Shown here one piece after another: positions 24,414-40,363 of a stretch of DNA of 64,000 nucleotides. The DNA lies in contig JH720321.1 of the NCBI GenBank assembly GCA_000231825.2, forward strand, positions 686,761-750,760, written 5' to 3'. Under the pieces are notes generated by a model. That model was given only the letters and a program-made list of their open reading frames with translations, was not told the DNA's origin and made no database searches. The position numbers and the translations under genes are program-made. Position 1 is the stretch's first letter. Each line of letters begins with the position of its first letter. The DNA comes from Tetrahymena elliotti 4EA (Eukaryota > Ciliophora > Oligohymenophorea > Hymenostomatida > Tetrahymenidae).

Positions 24414-27400
24414 ATGGATTAAAAAAGATCGCTTCCAGAAGAATAAGATAATAAGTAAATTTTGTTAGAAAATTAAATTGGTGAACTAAACTAAGAAATA
24501 AGCTCAAAAATAAGAGAGATTGAGGATAATGATACTAGTAAGAATGAAAAACTTTAAGAAGAATAAATTGCTTAAAATAATGCTAAGTAAATGTTAGAGG
24601 ATAATGACTAAAATGTTAGCATTTATAAAATCTAAAAATCTTTTAATGATCTAAATGACGAACGAAATTTAATTAGAACATTAAATTAGAAAGCCAAAAT
24701 AGTCATTTCAGAATTTTAAATTTTCTTTTAAAATTTAGAAATAATATTAAAATGCGATGTAGAAAAAATCGATTGCATAAAAAAGCTAGGATAGAAGTTA
24801 CTAAAAGAATATGTTCAGGCATTTCATGCTAGCAATATGAAAAAGCTTATTTACAAGTATTTATCTGACCCAAATAATTCATTGATGGATTAAGAGGAAA
24901 TCAAATCCGAATTCATTCGATTTGCAAATTAAAATGAATTTTAAAAGATGATTGAAGAAGATACTGATTATGAAAGTGATGCTGATGAAATTTTTAAGCT
25001 TTGCTAAGATTAAATCCTTAGTAATCAATTTTAGGATATTCTTTAAGTTCAAGACCTTTCAGAATCTTTTAAGGATGATATTTTAAAAGCTTATTCACTC
25101 TCTGAATTTTAAGAGATGGTTTGTATATACCAAAAAGTTTAAACAATCTTGTAAGGATAAAAAGACCTTTAAAAAGAATAGTAACCTAATGTAGAAAATT
25201 AAGTTCAAGAGTCTACTAAAAATAATTAAAGTCAGAATCTAGAGTAAAATATTTAAACTGGAAAATCAGAAAATAATATTAAAAGCATATAGATACCTAA
25301 TAATAAAGAACAAAATATTTAGTTAAGTATCCCATCATCTATTAAAGATAACGAAAATAATTCTAAACCTAATTAACCTATTTAATTCAGTTAGAATTTT
25401 CATGACGATCGATAATTTTAAAGAAAAAAATCTGAATAACTTGAGAAATAATAAGATGAAAGAAATAAGCTTGTGTTGTAGCTACAGTAAAATTTAAAGC
25501 CAGGTGAGTATGCTCCAAAAAATAGTAATTTCTATAATTAGTTCATTAATGGATTGGCTGATTTAATATCAAATCAAAAATCAACAAAAGAAATTGAAGA
25601 ATTTCTTATTTAAAACATTAATGATAGTCATGTTTAACATGTATTTAAATTAGTTTCAGAAATCAGTGATAAAAGTTCAACTTCAAATACTGATAACAAA
25701 ATACTGAAAAAAATCAAGGAGAATATTCCATTATTTAGCGAAGCTTTAAATAATGAGTAAATCTTCTAAATAATTTAAGAAATGAAAACTCAAGGATATT
25801 AATCAAATTTTTATTAAGAATGTAATTAAGGAAATTAAAGTATAGATAAAAAAATGTTTGATATACATATGACACACTCATTCATAAATGAAAAAACATA
25901 TTAAGTTTGCTAGAATTATTTCAAGATAGCTAATTTTGAATTGTCAGAAAAAGAAAGTTAGATAGTTTTAGATAGATATTTTATCAATATTTTAAAATAT
26001 GAATAAGATATTACTCAAAATTTAATAAAATTCTAATAAATTGATAAAATAATTTCTTCTAACCCTAATGTAAAGAATTATATAGAAAGAGTTTATTCTT
26101 TAAGCTTAAAGAAAATAATTCTTGCTTTATTTAGTTAAGATCAAAATCAGTTAAAAGATAAATTTCTTTATAAAAAACTTGTCAATAAAGAAAATTCAGC
26201 ATAAAAACTCTAAAAATTTGTAGAAAAACAAAAAATTAATAAAGATCATAAAGATTTCAGCATTTTAGAATAAATATATTCAGCAAACAATTTCATAAGT
26301 TTGTATTTTAAATCTCTTCTTATGATAGAAATTAATCAACCAAAAGATGACCAATAACTATATTTTTTCGAAATTTTCAAATTCTTGTAAGAAATTTAGA
26401 ATAAAGGATTGGAAGTTTTATCTAATATTTAGAATTAATAAATTGTCAAATTATTAAAAATAGATCAAAATATTCTTAATGCAAAAGATTTTGAGAAATT
26501 AGATTATTTTTATATTCAAATATTTGAATTAATATGTGCAGATAGTAAAAACAAAATTAATGCTATTGAATTTGTTTTAAGAAAAGAATTATCAATGCTT
26601 AGTTTAGTTGGTGATCAGCTTTCTTAATTATCAAAATAAATATATAGCACAGGCCTTGCTTTTGTTGATTAACTGAATGAATAAAAAATAAGTTATGCAA
26701 AAGAAATAGATTAAAAATTATCAAAGTGCTCAATATTAAAGACTATCTATGGTTAAAACCTATATGAAGCTCAAGATTAAAATTTGAAATTTTACTTTGA
26801 TTTTGAAAATGAGATGATATTATAATCATAAAGAGATGAACTTTTTAAAATTAGTAAATGTATTGATGTGAATTAATTGCTAGAATATCATAACTCTTCA
26901 GAAAAAACTACTCAAATAGAAGCTTGGATCAAAAATATTGTAGATTTATATACAAACTTGGACCCACTTTTCCCCAGCAAGCTTTATGATCTTATTATTT
27001 ACTTGTCTAAAAGAAATTAAAATCTTGATTTTATTTTTTAAAAAATTAAAGAGCTCTTATTGAAAAGTGAATCAAAGTAAAGTAGATTTTTAATAAACAA
27101 AAAGATAGTTTTTGAATATCTTATTTAGTATTCAGATGCCCCTGCTTAATTAAAATTAATTTTAATGCTTGGATTTGCTAATCCAGTACCTCTTTTAATT
27201 ACAAAAATACAATAAATTTAAAATAATCAATTTAAGTTTTAGTAGAAATTATCATATCAAAGTTTTTGGTTGCTAAAAAATTCAGATAAAGTAGTTGCTT
27301 CTTTTGGTATTGGATTTTAAAAAGGAAAGTCTACTTTATTAAATGAAGTTTTTGCTACTAATTTTGAGATAAGCGACGGTTCATATAGCTTTGTTGGTAG

Positions 27401-30400
27401 TGCTGATATCTAATCAAATCACATATTTTAACAAAATAAAAGAAAGTATTTTATTGCTGATTTCCATGGAGATGCAACTTAGCTAGATGAATAATATATT
27501 TTGGGTTTCTTTGTATATTATATTTTGCAAATTAATGTGAAATTGATATAAGGTAATAAAATAAATGAACTTGAAAGGATAGTCAAACTATTAGAAGATA
27601 ACAATAAAAAATTCTGCATATTAATTCGTGATTTTGAAGAAAATAACTAGAAACAATAATATTACAGCAAAAATGATAATTTAGCCTATTAAAAATTCTA
27701 GATTCCTTTATTAGAAAACAAAAACACACTAATTTTACCTAATCTTAAGATAGTAAACTAATAGGAAAAAAAATATCATTTAAATCAAGCAAGATTGATA
27801 TTAGATAGTTTCATAAATGAATAATCTGATAATATGAGCTCTTAAAATTTATTTATAGAAAGATTCTTTACATAGGAGAGTTAGTAAAATTAAAATTAAA
27901 TATTTTTAACGTATTAGTCGGTAGATGAAATTTGCAGAAAACTTGAAAAAAATTAAGATCTAAAGATTTACGAACTCTTCAATTTTTATAATGTTTTTTC
28001 AAAGTACTAAAAAAAAAAAATGGAATTTTCAGACTGGAGATTCAAGATTAGTAATGATAGTTAAATATAAGAAAGAAATGCCTAATTTGAATTATTTTAA
28101 CATCAATATTTTAGTCTTAATATAAAAGAAGATAGTTAGAGAAGTACAGGTGCTACTTTGTTTGAATAGGTTATTTGTGACTCCTAAAATTTTTACCAAA
28201 AAATGCTTTTTTTCATCCAAAGACTAAAAGAAGTGAATTTTAAAAAAGTCGGAAATCTAAAAGAAAAAAAAAGGAATCTTGTTGCTAGCTCCAGAAATAA
28301 AGATGATATTGAGAAATAGTAATAAGATTTAGATTAGTAAATATTGGATAATTAAATTTCTGTTGAACTCTTTTGGAGAGAAATAATATAGCTATGGTCA
28401 AAGCATACTAATTACTCAAAAAATGATTAAATCATTGAAGCATATGCTTCTATGATATCTTAAGGATTCCCTTTTGAAATAATAGATGGTGAAACTTTCT
28501 ATTATCCATATGAATTTTTATAAAAATGTTTTTCTCATGGTTATTTTAATGATAAAAAAATATGTATTATCAGTATAATTGGCCCATAAAATTCAGGTAA
28601 ATCGACTCTCCTTAATTATTTTTTAGGTTGTGATTTTTATGTGAGTGATGGAAGATGCACTAGAGGTATATATGGTACTTTAGTAAAATCTAAGATCCCT
28701 GAATTTGATTATATTCTAGTAATAGACTCAGAAGGTCTTCTATCCCAAGAAAAGGATGATCCAGATTATGATAGGAAACTAACCTTATTTTGTTTAACAG
28801 TTAGCTAATTTTTGATTATTAATGTAAAAGATTAATTAACTCCTGAAATGACTAAGATATTGGAACTTTGTGTAGAGGTTTCTCAAGAATTGAAGGCAAA
28901 CAAAATTCCTAAAAGAGTTGTTGAAATCGTTTTTAATTAAAAGGCTGATCCAAATAATGATAACAATAAAGTAGCAATAAATAATGCTTTAAAGTCTTTT
29001 GAAAGAAATGATAAATTATCTGATCATATTGAAATTAGCCATGAAAATGCTACCAATTTATCAACCGCTTTTTCTTATAAATATATTGATCTTGGCGATT
29101 AACAAAATAATTGGAGTTATTTAGAAACTTAGATTACATTTGTAGAGGGAGTTTAAAAATTAGGAGATAAAATTATTTAAAAACTTATCTCTCTTTCTGA
29201 GTAAGAATAATAAAAAAATTTTAAAATAGTAAAAAGTATCCCTGAATTGCTGAAGTTAATGAAAGATATTTATGAAACTATCCTTTAAAATTCTGATTTA
29301 ATAGCATTTAAAGATATTTTACACAAATAGAATGATTTGGAAGTTAAACAATTTATAAAAAAATAAATCAATGAAAAGATGGATAATAAATTTTAATAGA
29401 ACATTAATTAGGCAATGCAAAATTCTTAAGAATAGTCTAGAAAAATCAAAATCGATATAGATGATGAATTTAACTTATTAGAAAGTCATATTTAGTAAAG
29501 TATTGATAATTAATTTAAATCTAAAGTATCACATGAGATCATAACTTAAAATTTCAATTACTTAAATTAATAGCTAGAAATGTAAAAAGATAACTATTTA
29601 AATAATTTTTATTAAGATAGACAAGAAAAATCAATTAAATAGTAAATAGATGAATTCATTAATACAATTTTGAATATTGCAAAGAAATCATCAGGCTAGA
29701 GTATGAATCAACAAATATAGCAATTTAATAATTTATTTGATGATGAGATAAATAAAATTGAAAAGTAAATTACAAGTGAAGATTAAAGAAGTAAATAATC
29801 TTTTTAGTATATTTAGGGAAATTATAAACTAAAATTGAAAGAAAATTTGAACATTTAACACTTAAAAAATTTTAATGAATAAATAGAAATTAAAGAAATA
29901 ATTAAAGTAGGATAAGGATTACTTCATTATCTCGATCCTACATTTAAAAATTAATAATTTGAATAAATCATAAAAAACTAAAAGTTTAATTTGATAAATT
30001 CTTAATTACTCTACAAAATTTTTTAAATTATTTGCGTCAGAATTTAATTTTGCAAACTAGAAAAAATAAATTTTGGACAAATTGGATATCATAAATAAAA
30101 GAATCATCAATTTTATAATCAAAACTAGTCTTAATTTTAACAAACTATGAAGAGATTAAATAATGAATATGGAATAGTTTTAAACGAACCTTTTATATTA
30201 GGTTAATTCAATTTTTTCAAATAATCAAATGATTTAATTGATTTTTCAAATGTTGGAAATTCTTGTACTGTTAATATCAATTCTAAACAAATTCCTAACT
30301 TAGAAGAAGAACTAAATAGAATATATGACATAAAAAAACATTATATTGATGAAAATTATTTAAAATGGTATAATAAATTTGTTTTTTGGACAACATCTTA

Positions 30401-32579
30401 TGATAAATAAAAGAATGAATTAGAATAATAAAAATAAGGATTGAAAATTGATAATTCCTGCTCAAATTGTTTCATTTCTTGGTTAAAGGAAGAAATTAAA
30501 AGAGATTACTCGGATATATTTAACTTTGAGTAATTTATTTAATAAATTAATGAATAAATCAAATAGAATATTGATAATTAAAATAGATCTAAAGTAGATC
30601 AAGAATTAATAATGAAAATTGCAAGTATTGTTTAATAAAATATATAGGAAGCTAATTAAAATTTAAAGATATATGATTTAGAATTGTCAGCTCAAGCAGA
30701 AAACAGAATAAATATGTTAGCAATTTATTAGTTATAAGAATAAGACATCAATTATAAAAAATAAAATTTAATTTAACCCTTAGAATAATTGAAAAAATAA
30801 AGAAAAGAATATGAAAGATATTTTTTGGAGTATGCATCAAAAGATTAAGCTCTAGACAAATAATCAGCTATATCTTTTAAAATTTAGCTATATTAATTTT
30901 GCTAAGATAAATTCAATAAGCTTACTTAGTAAATCATAAAAAAATCTCTTGAAGAATATGAAAGTTAATTAAGTAAAGAGTAAATAATAAAGGGAATACA
31001 ATCTGGATTTTATAATATTACTTAAGAAAAAGCTTAAGAATATATTAATGATCCAAATAAAACTATCTTTGAAGCAGCTAAAGCATAATCTAAGATAAAA
31101 ATTGAAAAAACTAATTAATAAATTGATGATATCAAAAAATAAATAATCAACTCTGTTTAAGTATTATTAAGTGACCTCTCTAAGATTAAATCGGATTAAT
31201 TACTGACTGATAAAAAAAATGAAAATTTAGTAGCTAGTAATATATTTATCAAAAAAGATGGAAATACACATTTACCAGATATAGAAAATTCATAAATAGC
31301 TTTTTAAAAATTTATCTTTTAAATTTTATTAGATGAATAAGAAGAAATAAAAGTTAAGAATGACACAATAATTGTAGACTTATAGAGACCAAAGTTCTTA
31401 AAAGTAAATGACCAGTAGACAAAGCTATTCATTTCTTAATTTATTCATTAAAACGAAAAATTTTTTAACTCATTACAAATAAGTAGTTTAGAATAATTTT
31501 ATGATTAGCTATAATAAATTGTTAGTAATGAATAGTTGTATGATAATATAAATAAATTTTAAACACTATAGGATATTTAAAAAGAATTTTTTGCTATAAA
31601 CGATTATTTGACATGTGAATTAAAATGCCCTTGCTGTGGATAAATCTGTGACCAAGACCATTGGAAGTTTAATTAAGATCCAAGAGGAAGTGGGTAAAAC
31701 AAGCATACTGTCAAATGTGGTCATAGATTTGCTGCTTTTAATGGAGTAAAAATTGATAAAGAAAATATACCAGCACTTATAACTTGTTCAGATTATGACA
31801 ATAACACATGCATCCAGTTCAAAAAGCAATTATATAAATGGAGTAAATTTAAAGACGACCATTCTTAATGGGATTGGTCATAAGCAAAATCAAATAATGA
31901 AAATGAACTATCAAGATTCAATTGGTAAAAACTTTGGTCATTATTAGGTCGTTAAATTTGCTCACAATATAATATTAAATATGAAGAGGTTTGTAATGCT
32001 ACAATTATAAAAAAATGCAAAGAATAAGTTCCCCCAATGCATTTTATAATTGCTTTTGATGAAAGTGGAAGTATGAATGGAAAAAGCTGGTAAGACCTAA
32101 AATCTTAGTTAGAAAATTTTATCAAGCTTAGATTTGATAAAACTGCTTAGGATGTCTGTTCATTAATAGGCTTTGATAACAAAGCAATTGCTCATGCAAC
32201 TTTTGAATAATTAAATTTAAAACTTTTGGATAAAATACCATAAAATAATAGAGGTGGTGGTACTAATTTTTCTACTGTTTTTGATCTAATAATAAAGCTT
32301 TTAGAACATGAAAAAAGTTAAAACTTTATTGAAAATACTATAATATTTTTTTTATCTGATGGTGAAGCTGAATATCCTGAATAATAAATCTAACAGCTTT
32401 AAAAGTTCAACAATTTAATTTGTGAGATTTAATTTGTTGGTTATGGTAATAATAATTTCTAAATATTAACCAAAATGTAATAACAGCTTAAACATTTAAA
32501 TGCTATGTTTTAAAAAGTTTTAGATGAGTAATAACTCTAATAATAATTCACAGGTTTATCATTAATTATTCCAGGTTGA
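24414..32579 (+). CDS. Giant VLIG-type GTPase with C-terminal vWA domain, copy 2
   Basis: An uninterrupted frame of 2721 residues, paralogous to copy 1 along nearly its whole length. Motifs: atypical P-loop GIGFQKGKST from Gly965, DFHG at 1016-1019, LIRDF, second P-loop GPQNSGKST from 1390, DGRCTRGIYG, DSEGL with Asp1438, FNQKAD, the Cys/His cluster with CPCCG at 2405-2409, and vWA MIDAS DESGS from Asp2549 with GGGT and SDGE later. Sequence around the G domains, Cys cluster and vWA is most alike; the Gln-rich helical parts vary more. It differs by a unique stretch at about residues 65-330, absent from copy 1, that extends the N-terminus. All motifs are intact and the frame is open, so this copy looks functional. 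The role is inferred only from domains. Confidence 0.88.
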
Positions 32580-33349
32580 TTTAAGTTTCTTTCTCAATGT
32601 ATTTTTAAAATATTATTGTTTTTTTTTGTGTTTCTCTTTAAATATTTTAGATTAGTTTAAAAATAAAAAATTATACACTTTTAATATTTTTATTCTAATT
32701 GATTTTTTATTTAATTTATTTTAGTTTATCTAATTTAAACAATCAATTATTAAAACTATTTGCAACTTAAAATCTTTTTTCATCAACCTAATTTTGAAAA
32801 TTAATTTGTAAATTTTATCAAAAAATACTTTTAAAAACAGAATCTTCAAAATAATCATAATATTTTCTTGATAAAATACAATATTTATCTACTCACACAC
32901 TATTATTAATTAATTTCTAAATAAAAATAATCATTTAGCATGAAATATTCAAAAAAATTTCAAAAACTCTAATATTTTTTAAAAAGCGTATTGTTAAGAT
33001 TAAAAATTTTTTTAAAAGTACCATTAATTCTATGTATTCTGATATAAAAAAATTTCATAAATAAATTTATTAGTTTGGATATAATTTATTTTGTTAAGGC
33101 CCTCTTAATATGACATAAAATTCCTCTTCGATTTTTTAGGTGATACCAAAGTTTGATGCCAAGATAATAATTATTTTTGAAAAAATGTAATTAAGAATTA
33201 TTGATTTATCAGATATTGTTCTATTTAGTTTGATATAGTCAGAAATATTTTCAAAACCAAATTTTGATGAAAATAAATTGATAACATAATTATGATTATT
33301 AGATTAATAACCTTAAAAATCATAAGTTTAATTGACAATATTAATAAAA
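32580..33349. other. AT-rich spacer with the duplicated 3' flank
   Basis: Holds the 3' flank shared with copy 1 (32827-32856). Past about 32870 there is only AT-rich sequence leading to the next gene. Confidence 0.55.
32827..32856 (+). repeat. Shared 3' flank 30-mer, copy 2
   Basis: Identical to 20894-20923. It marks the duplicated 3' flank, and similarity fades soon after it. Confidence 0.85.
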
Positions 33350-34837
33350 ATGGGTAATAGATAATATGACTCTGAAGATTTATCTAAAGAGAAGAGAGAT
33401 TGGGTAGCATTTTACTTAGGACTTCAATAAGTCACAGAAATTTTAATGCTATTTAATATATTTTATATATTTTTGTTTGAAGGATTGATAATTCTTCCAT
33501 TAGTAATGTTAATACTTATTATTTTAAAAAAATGGTGGATGATTATGTTTGATCATAGGTTATTAGATTAATCAAGTGAATAAGATTTTTGTCTTACTAT
33601 GATTGGAGTCACTCCTGCAGTTATAACAGAGCAATTTGTATCTTTTAGAGAAATTGAATTCTTTATTCATCACATTTCTATCATAATTCAGATCTACTAT
33701 GTAGTAATACATAATAATGATAAATTGAATTTTTTGTTTACAATTTTGCTAGGAGTTTTTGCAGATTTTTCATTATTTAGCTAAAAAAAATATTTTAAAT
33801 ACAAAAAAAACTTGGTTATTCTAATTTAGTCAGCAGAAATAGCAATTGGAGCTTTTTTAAATATAACATCGATTTTCTTATGCTTTAAAAATGCATTTAT
33901 TGGATTTTTATTAGTGTTATTTCTAATTATAGAAACATATTGTTTTACTTAAAAATATGGAACAAATTCGATAGAAGAAATATTAGTTACTTAAATAGGT
34001 GGAGCTCATTAAGTAAAGTTAAGAGATAACAGTGTAACAAGATATTACAACAACAAAGAAATCTCATTTAAAAGGATTTTTCCATTTATTTCATTTTGCT
34101 AAATAGTGGTGATAAATATGATTGATTTTTATTTTTATGATTAAGAATAGCTTTAAACCCTAAGAAATCTTATTTATTTGTGCTTCTTATTCTCCATCCC
34201 AAGTTTTATCTATACTCTTAAATGGTTTGTAAAATTTTAAAAATTAGGAACTCATATCAAAGATATTCTAATTCAACCTCAGGATATGTAAAATGTTACT
34301 TTATAAGAAGCTATTAAAACATTTACAAGTTTCTAAAGATACTAAATTGAGATAAATTACTTTATACATGATTGTTCATATGAATTTATTCAGTAGATTT
34401 TTGATAAGATATTAATAGATAACAAAAGAATATTTTAAGTAGAGGCCAACATTTAATATAAAGTGAATAAATTTCAATAAAAAATAAGCAATCAAAAATT
34501 TGAGTATCAAATAAATTTCATAGATTTTTCTTTCTTTGAAATAATTTGTCAATCTATTGTGGAAACTAAACTATTTGTATCACGCATTAAGATAGCTTTT
34601 GTATATCAAGGATAATGTGAAATAGAAAAAAACTTTATTTTAATTTATTTTAAAAGGTTTTACCAACTATCAAATTGTGAAATAATATATCAAGATAAAA
34701 ATTCTACATATTATCCTTTTGAGAGATAAAAGTTATATCAATCTTTCTTATATCAGATTAGTGCTTTTAATTCTAATATTAAATAAAATTTGTTTAACAA
34801 TTCGTGTTAGATTTTATATGATTTATATGAGTTTTGA
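33350..34837 (+). CDS. Multi-pass membrane protein, unknown family
   Basis: Open frame of 495 residues from ATG 33350 to TGA 34835-34837, no intron needed. The first residues MGN are compatible with N-myristoylation but this is weak. Hydrophobic segments occur at about residues 30-70 (likely two), 105-130, 140-160, 170-215 (likely two), 245-265 and 280-300. After these comes a hydrophilic C-terminal region of about 190 residues rich in Phe, Tyr, Gln and Lys. The layout suggests seven or so membrane spans followed by a cytoplasmic domain. I recognise no family motif. It sits 490 bp upstream of the esterase gene in the same orientation. Confidence 0.7.
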
Positions 34838-35323
34838 TTTATTTATGAAAATTTTAGCAGAATTTGTTTTTTCTATTTCAAGATTTTAAATACAGATTTT
34901 GAATAACCTAAATAAATTGATAAATTTATGTTTTTGTTCATTTTATGTATGGAATATTATTAAAATTAAAAAAATTTTTAAAAATCTTAAAATTGGGGTT
35001 TAAAGATCATCTACCATTGAAATTCAACTTTTATCATTTAATAATAAGGAGTGGAATAAAAATTGGTTTACAGTATATAAAGAAATAAGAAATTGGCAAA
35101 TAACTAACTAATTTCAATTTTAATTTCTAAAAAAAATACTTTTGGAAGAAATCTTAGTTACTTAAAAACTGATTTTAATATCAGTAATATCAGATTGAAT
35201 TGTGAGATAAATTTTTGATAATTAATCCTTCTTTTTAAAAAGAAAGATTTACAAATATCTTTATATAAATTTTAAAAAATTAATAATTAAACTAAAAAAT
35301 ATCCATCTCAAGTTAAATAAATA
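34838..35323. other. AT-rich spacer
   Basis: Spacer between the membrane-protein gene and the esterase gene, with no coding frame seen. It should include the esterase promoter. Confidence 0.5.
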
Positions 35324-36805
35324 ATGAAGGATAAAGAATTAAGAGGATTTGAATTCATATTAATTGCAAATTAGATGCTTAGTATCTTCAAATTGTCAGA
35401 GCCTAAGGTTTTAAATGAAATTCCATGGTTAAAGTTTTTGGATGAATACTAATTTTTGTCAATTTGGGCATTTTTAATTTGCTTGTTAGGATATTACAAA
35501 ATAGATGGTATTAGAATCAATGTAGTTACTGTTATTCTTGCAGAGATTTGTATAGTCTTGTAAGAATATGGTTTTGTTTCTTAAAATTTAAAAAATTATA
35601 ACATGATGGCAGGTTTAACCTTTGTTCTTTTTTCTATGATCATTTATTATGCCTTCCCTGTTTTGAGGTAAGTATAATTAACTGGAATATTTAAAAATAT
35701 TGGATTCGTCACAAAAGAAATATCTGGTACACAAGTCTCAGTTTTTTATCCTACAGATGAAAAATATAATAAGAATACTGATGTGAACTACATGCCCTAC
35801 CCAAACTATTTTGATACCCTTCACTTTTTATTTAAGAAATAGTTAGGTATGAGAATTACTCCTCCTAAATGGATCATCAAATTATCTGGGTAAGTCATGG
35901 CCAAAAAACTTATGGGAGTAGTTAATAATGCCAATCTAAAGATATTAAACTCTAAGATGCCATTAGTAATATTTTCTCATGGTTTAAGTTCAAATAGAAA
36001 CTATTAAGCTAGTTTTTGCAGAGATTTAGCTTCTAAAGGATGTATAGTTATTTCTCTTCAACACAGAGATGAAGAGTATCTCTAAAACGTAACTTTACCC
36101 CCAAAGGAAGCTGATTTTATTAATTCTATGCATTAAGCAGTACTTCGTAGAAAAGAATAAGTCAAATAAATATTAGATTTTGGTTTAGATAAAAATAAAC
36201 TTGCAACACTTTTCAAGAATTCAGAACAAATTTAAAACTCTCGCTCCTTCTAATTAAACGAAAAGGCTATTATCTGTGGTCATTCATATGGTGGTTAAAC
36301 AGCTGTTTTATGTGGGTTAGATGAAGACAGAATATTTGCAACTATAGCTCTTGATCCAGTGATGAACATTTTTGAATTACCTGCATTCAAAACTTTAATT
36401 GAGAAGAAGGTTAACAAACCCTTTTTAGTCTTGTGTTCTGATCATTTTAGTTAATATTTCGGTTGGTATAAATAAAAGGAAGGCTTATCTAATTGGCTAT
36501 CACACAATACTGAATCTAAAAAGTTACTTCTTACATATAGAATGAAAAATACAGAACATGTAGATTTTATTGATGCTGCCTTATTTTAACCAAGAGAGCT
36601 TTAAGTCTTGAGAAAAGATGTTTATTCTCCAAACACAGTAACTATGAATCTTATTATGATTAATAAGCTTGCAGAATTCTTTATATTTGAAGCACTTTAA
36701 AATAATCCATAAACCGTTGATTGCCAAAGAGTTTTAGATAAATTTGAGGATATCTGCAAAAATGCTATAAAAGAACCTAATCCTCTTGAAGAAATTAAAG
36801 CTTGA
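35324..36805 (+). CDS. PAF-acetylhydrolase-like serine esterase, membrane-anchored N-terminus
   Basis: Intronless frame of 493 residues. Residues 1-130 contain two or three hydrophobic segments (around FLSIWAFLICLLGYY, INVVTVILAEICIVL and MMAGLTFVLFSMIIYYAF), suggesting membrane anchoring. The rest matches the plasma/type II platelet-activating-factor acetylhydrolase fold: VSVFYPTDE, the PLVIFSHGLSSNR oxyanion region, the nucleophile elbow GHSYGG with Ser321, the acid in ALDPVM (Asp344) and His412 in TEHVDF. The family hydrolyses short or oxidised sn-2 acyl chains of phospholipids. All three catalytic residues are visible. The N-terminal membrane part is not typical of the secreted animal enzyme. 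Stop TGA at 36803. Confidence 0.85.
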
Positions 36806-37833
36806 TTTTTATGATTTAAAGCTTAAGTTTATTTTCATATATTTTAGAAATAATCCTTACAAAAAAATATCTTTACATGATTAACTTTTTTATATTGTTT
36901 TTTTTTGTAAAATATTAAAACCTTATTGAGAAATAAATGTCACTAAAATTAAATTTTTCTTCTTAAATTTTGACTATTCAAAAAAGATTTTTTTTATCAC
37001 TAAATTTGGAATAATTTTACAAAAAATGTAAAATAAAATATAAGAGCCTAAAAATTATTTTTTGCTTCCCACAAAACAATTATTTTGTTTTGTTAAAAAA
37101 AATTATTTGTTTTAGTATTTTAGTTTTAAATACATTTAAAATTTATGAAAAATCCTTATGATTTAGTAAAATAAAAAAAATATTTTAAAGGAATTAATTN
37201 NNNNNNNNNNNNNNNNNNNNNNNNNNNNNNNNNNNNNNNNNNNNNNNNNNNNNNNNNNNNNNNNNNNNNNNNNNNNNNNNNNNNNNNNNNNNNNNNNNNT
37301 TTGAAATTTATTGATTTCAAGAAACTTAAAATACAAAAGCTTATTCAGATAATTAAATTTAAAAACAGATGTTTTATTTGTTTTCTGAAAATTAGAAAAT
37401 TACTAAAGACAAGTAGATATTTAAAAATTAGAAGAGAAAAAGAAGATAATAAATTTAAAAAAAGTTGAGATTAATTAAAGTACTTAAATGTTAAAAAAGA
37501 AAGAAGGGTAAAATATAATGGATGAGTGAATGAATGAACTACTAACTATATTTATGGATGAACTAACAAATGATTAAGTGTATTTATAATTTTTGACAAT
37601 AATAATTGTGATAATATTCATAATTTATAATAGGATTGATTGTTGGAAAGAGTGTATATATGAAAGGATAATAATGAATGAATGATAATTTTGGAAATTT
37701 AAGTTATTTATTGAGTTAGTTAGTTAGTTTGTTTGTCATAAAAGAAATGAAAAATGAATGCCATAGGGTTTAGTTAATTTTGATATTGTAGAATAAAAAT
37801 CTGTTTTCAGTTTAGTTTCTGCATTCTTCATTT
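36806..37833. other. AT-rich spacer containing an assembly gap
   Basis: Convergent intergenic region between the esterase (plus) and MAP kinase (minus). No gene seen. It includes 100 N; a missing short feature cannot be excluded. Confidence 0.5.
37200..37299. other. Assembly gap, 100 N
   Basis: Exactly 100 undetermined bases, the conventional placeholder for a gap of unknown size. The true distance between the flanks is not known. Confidence 0.98.
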
Positions 37834-40363
<2,530 letters not shown>

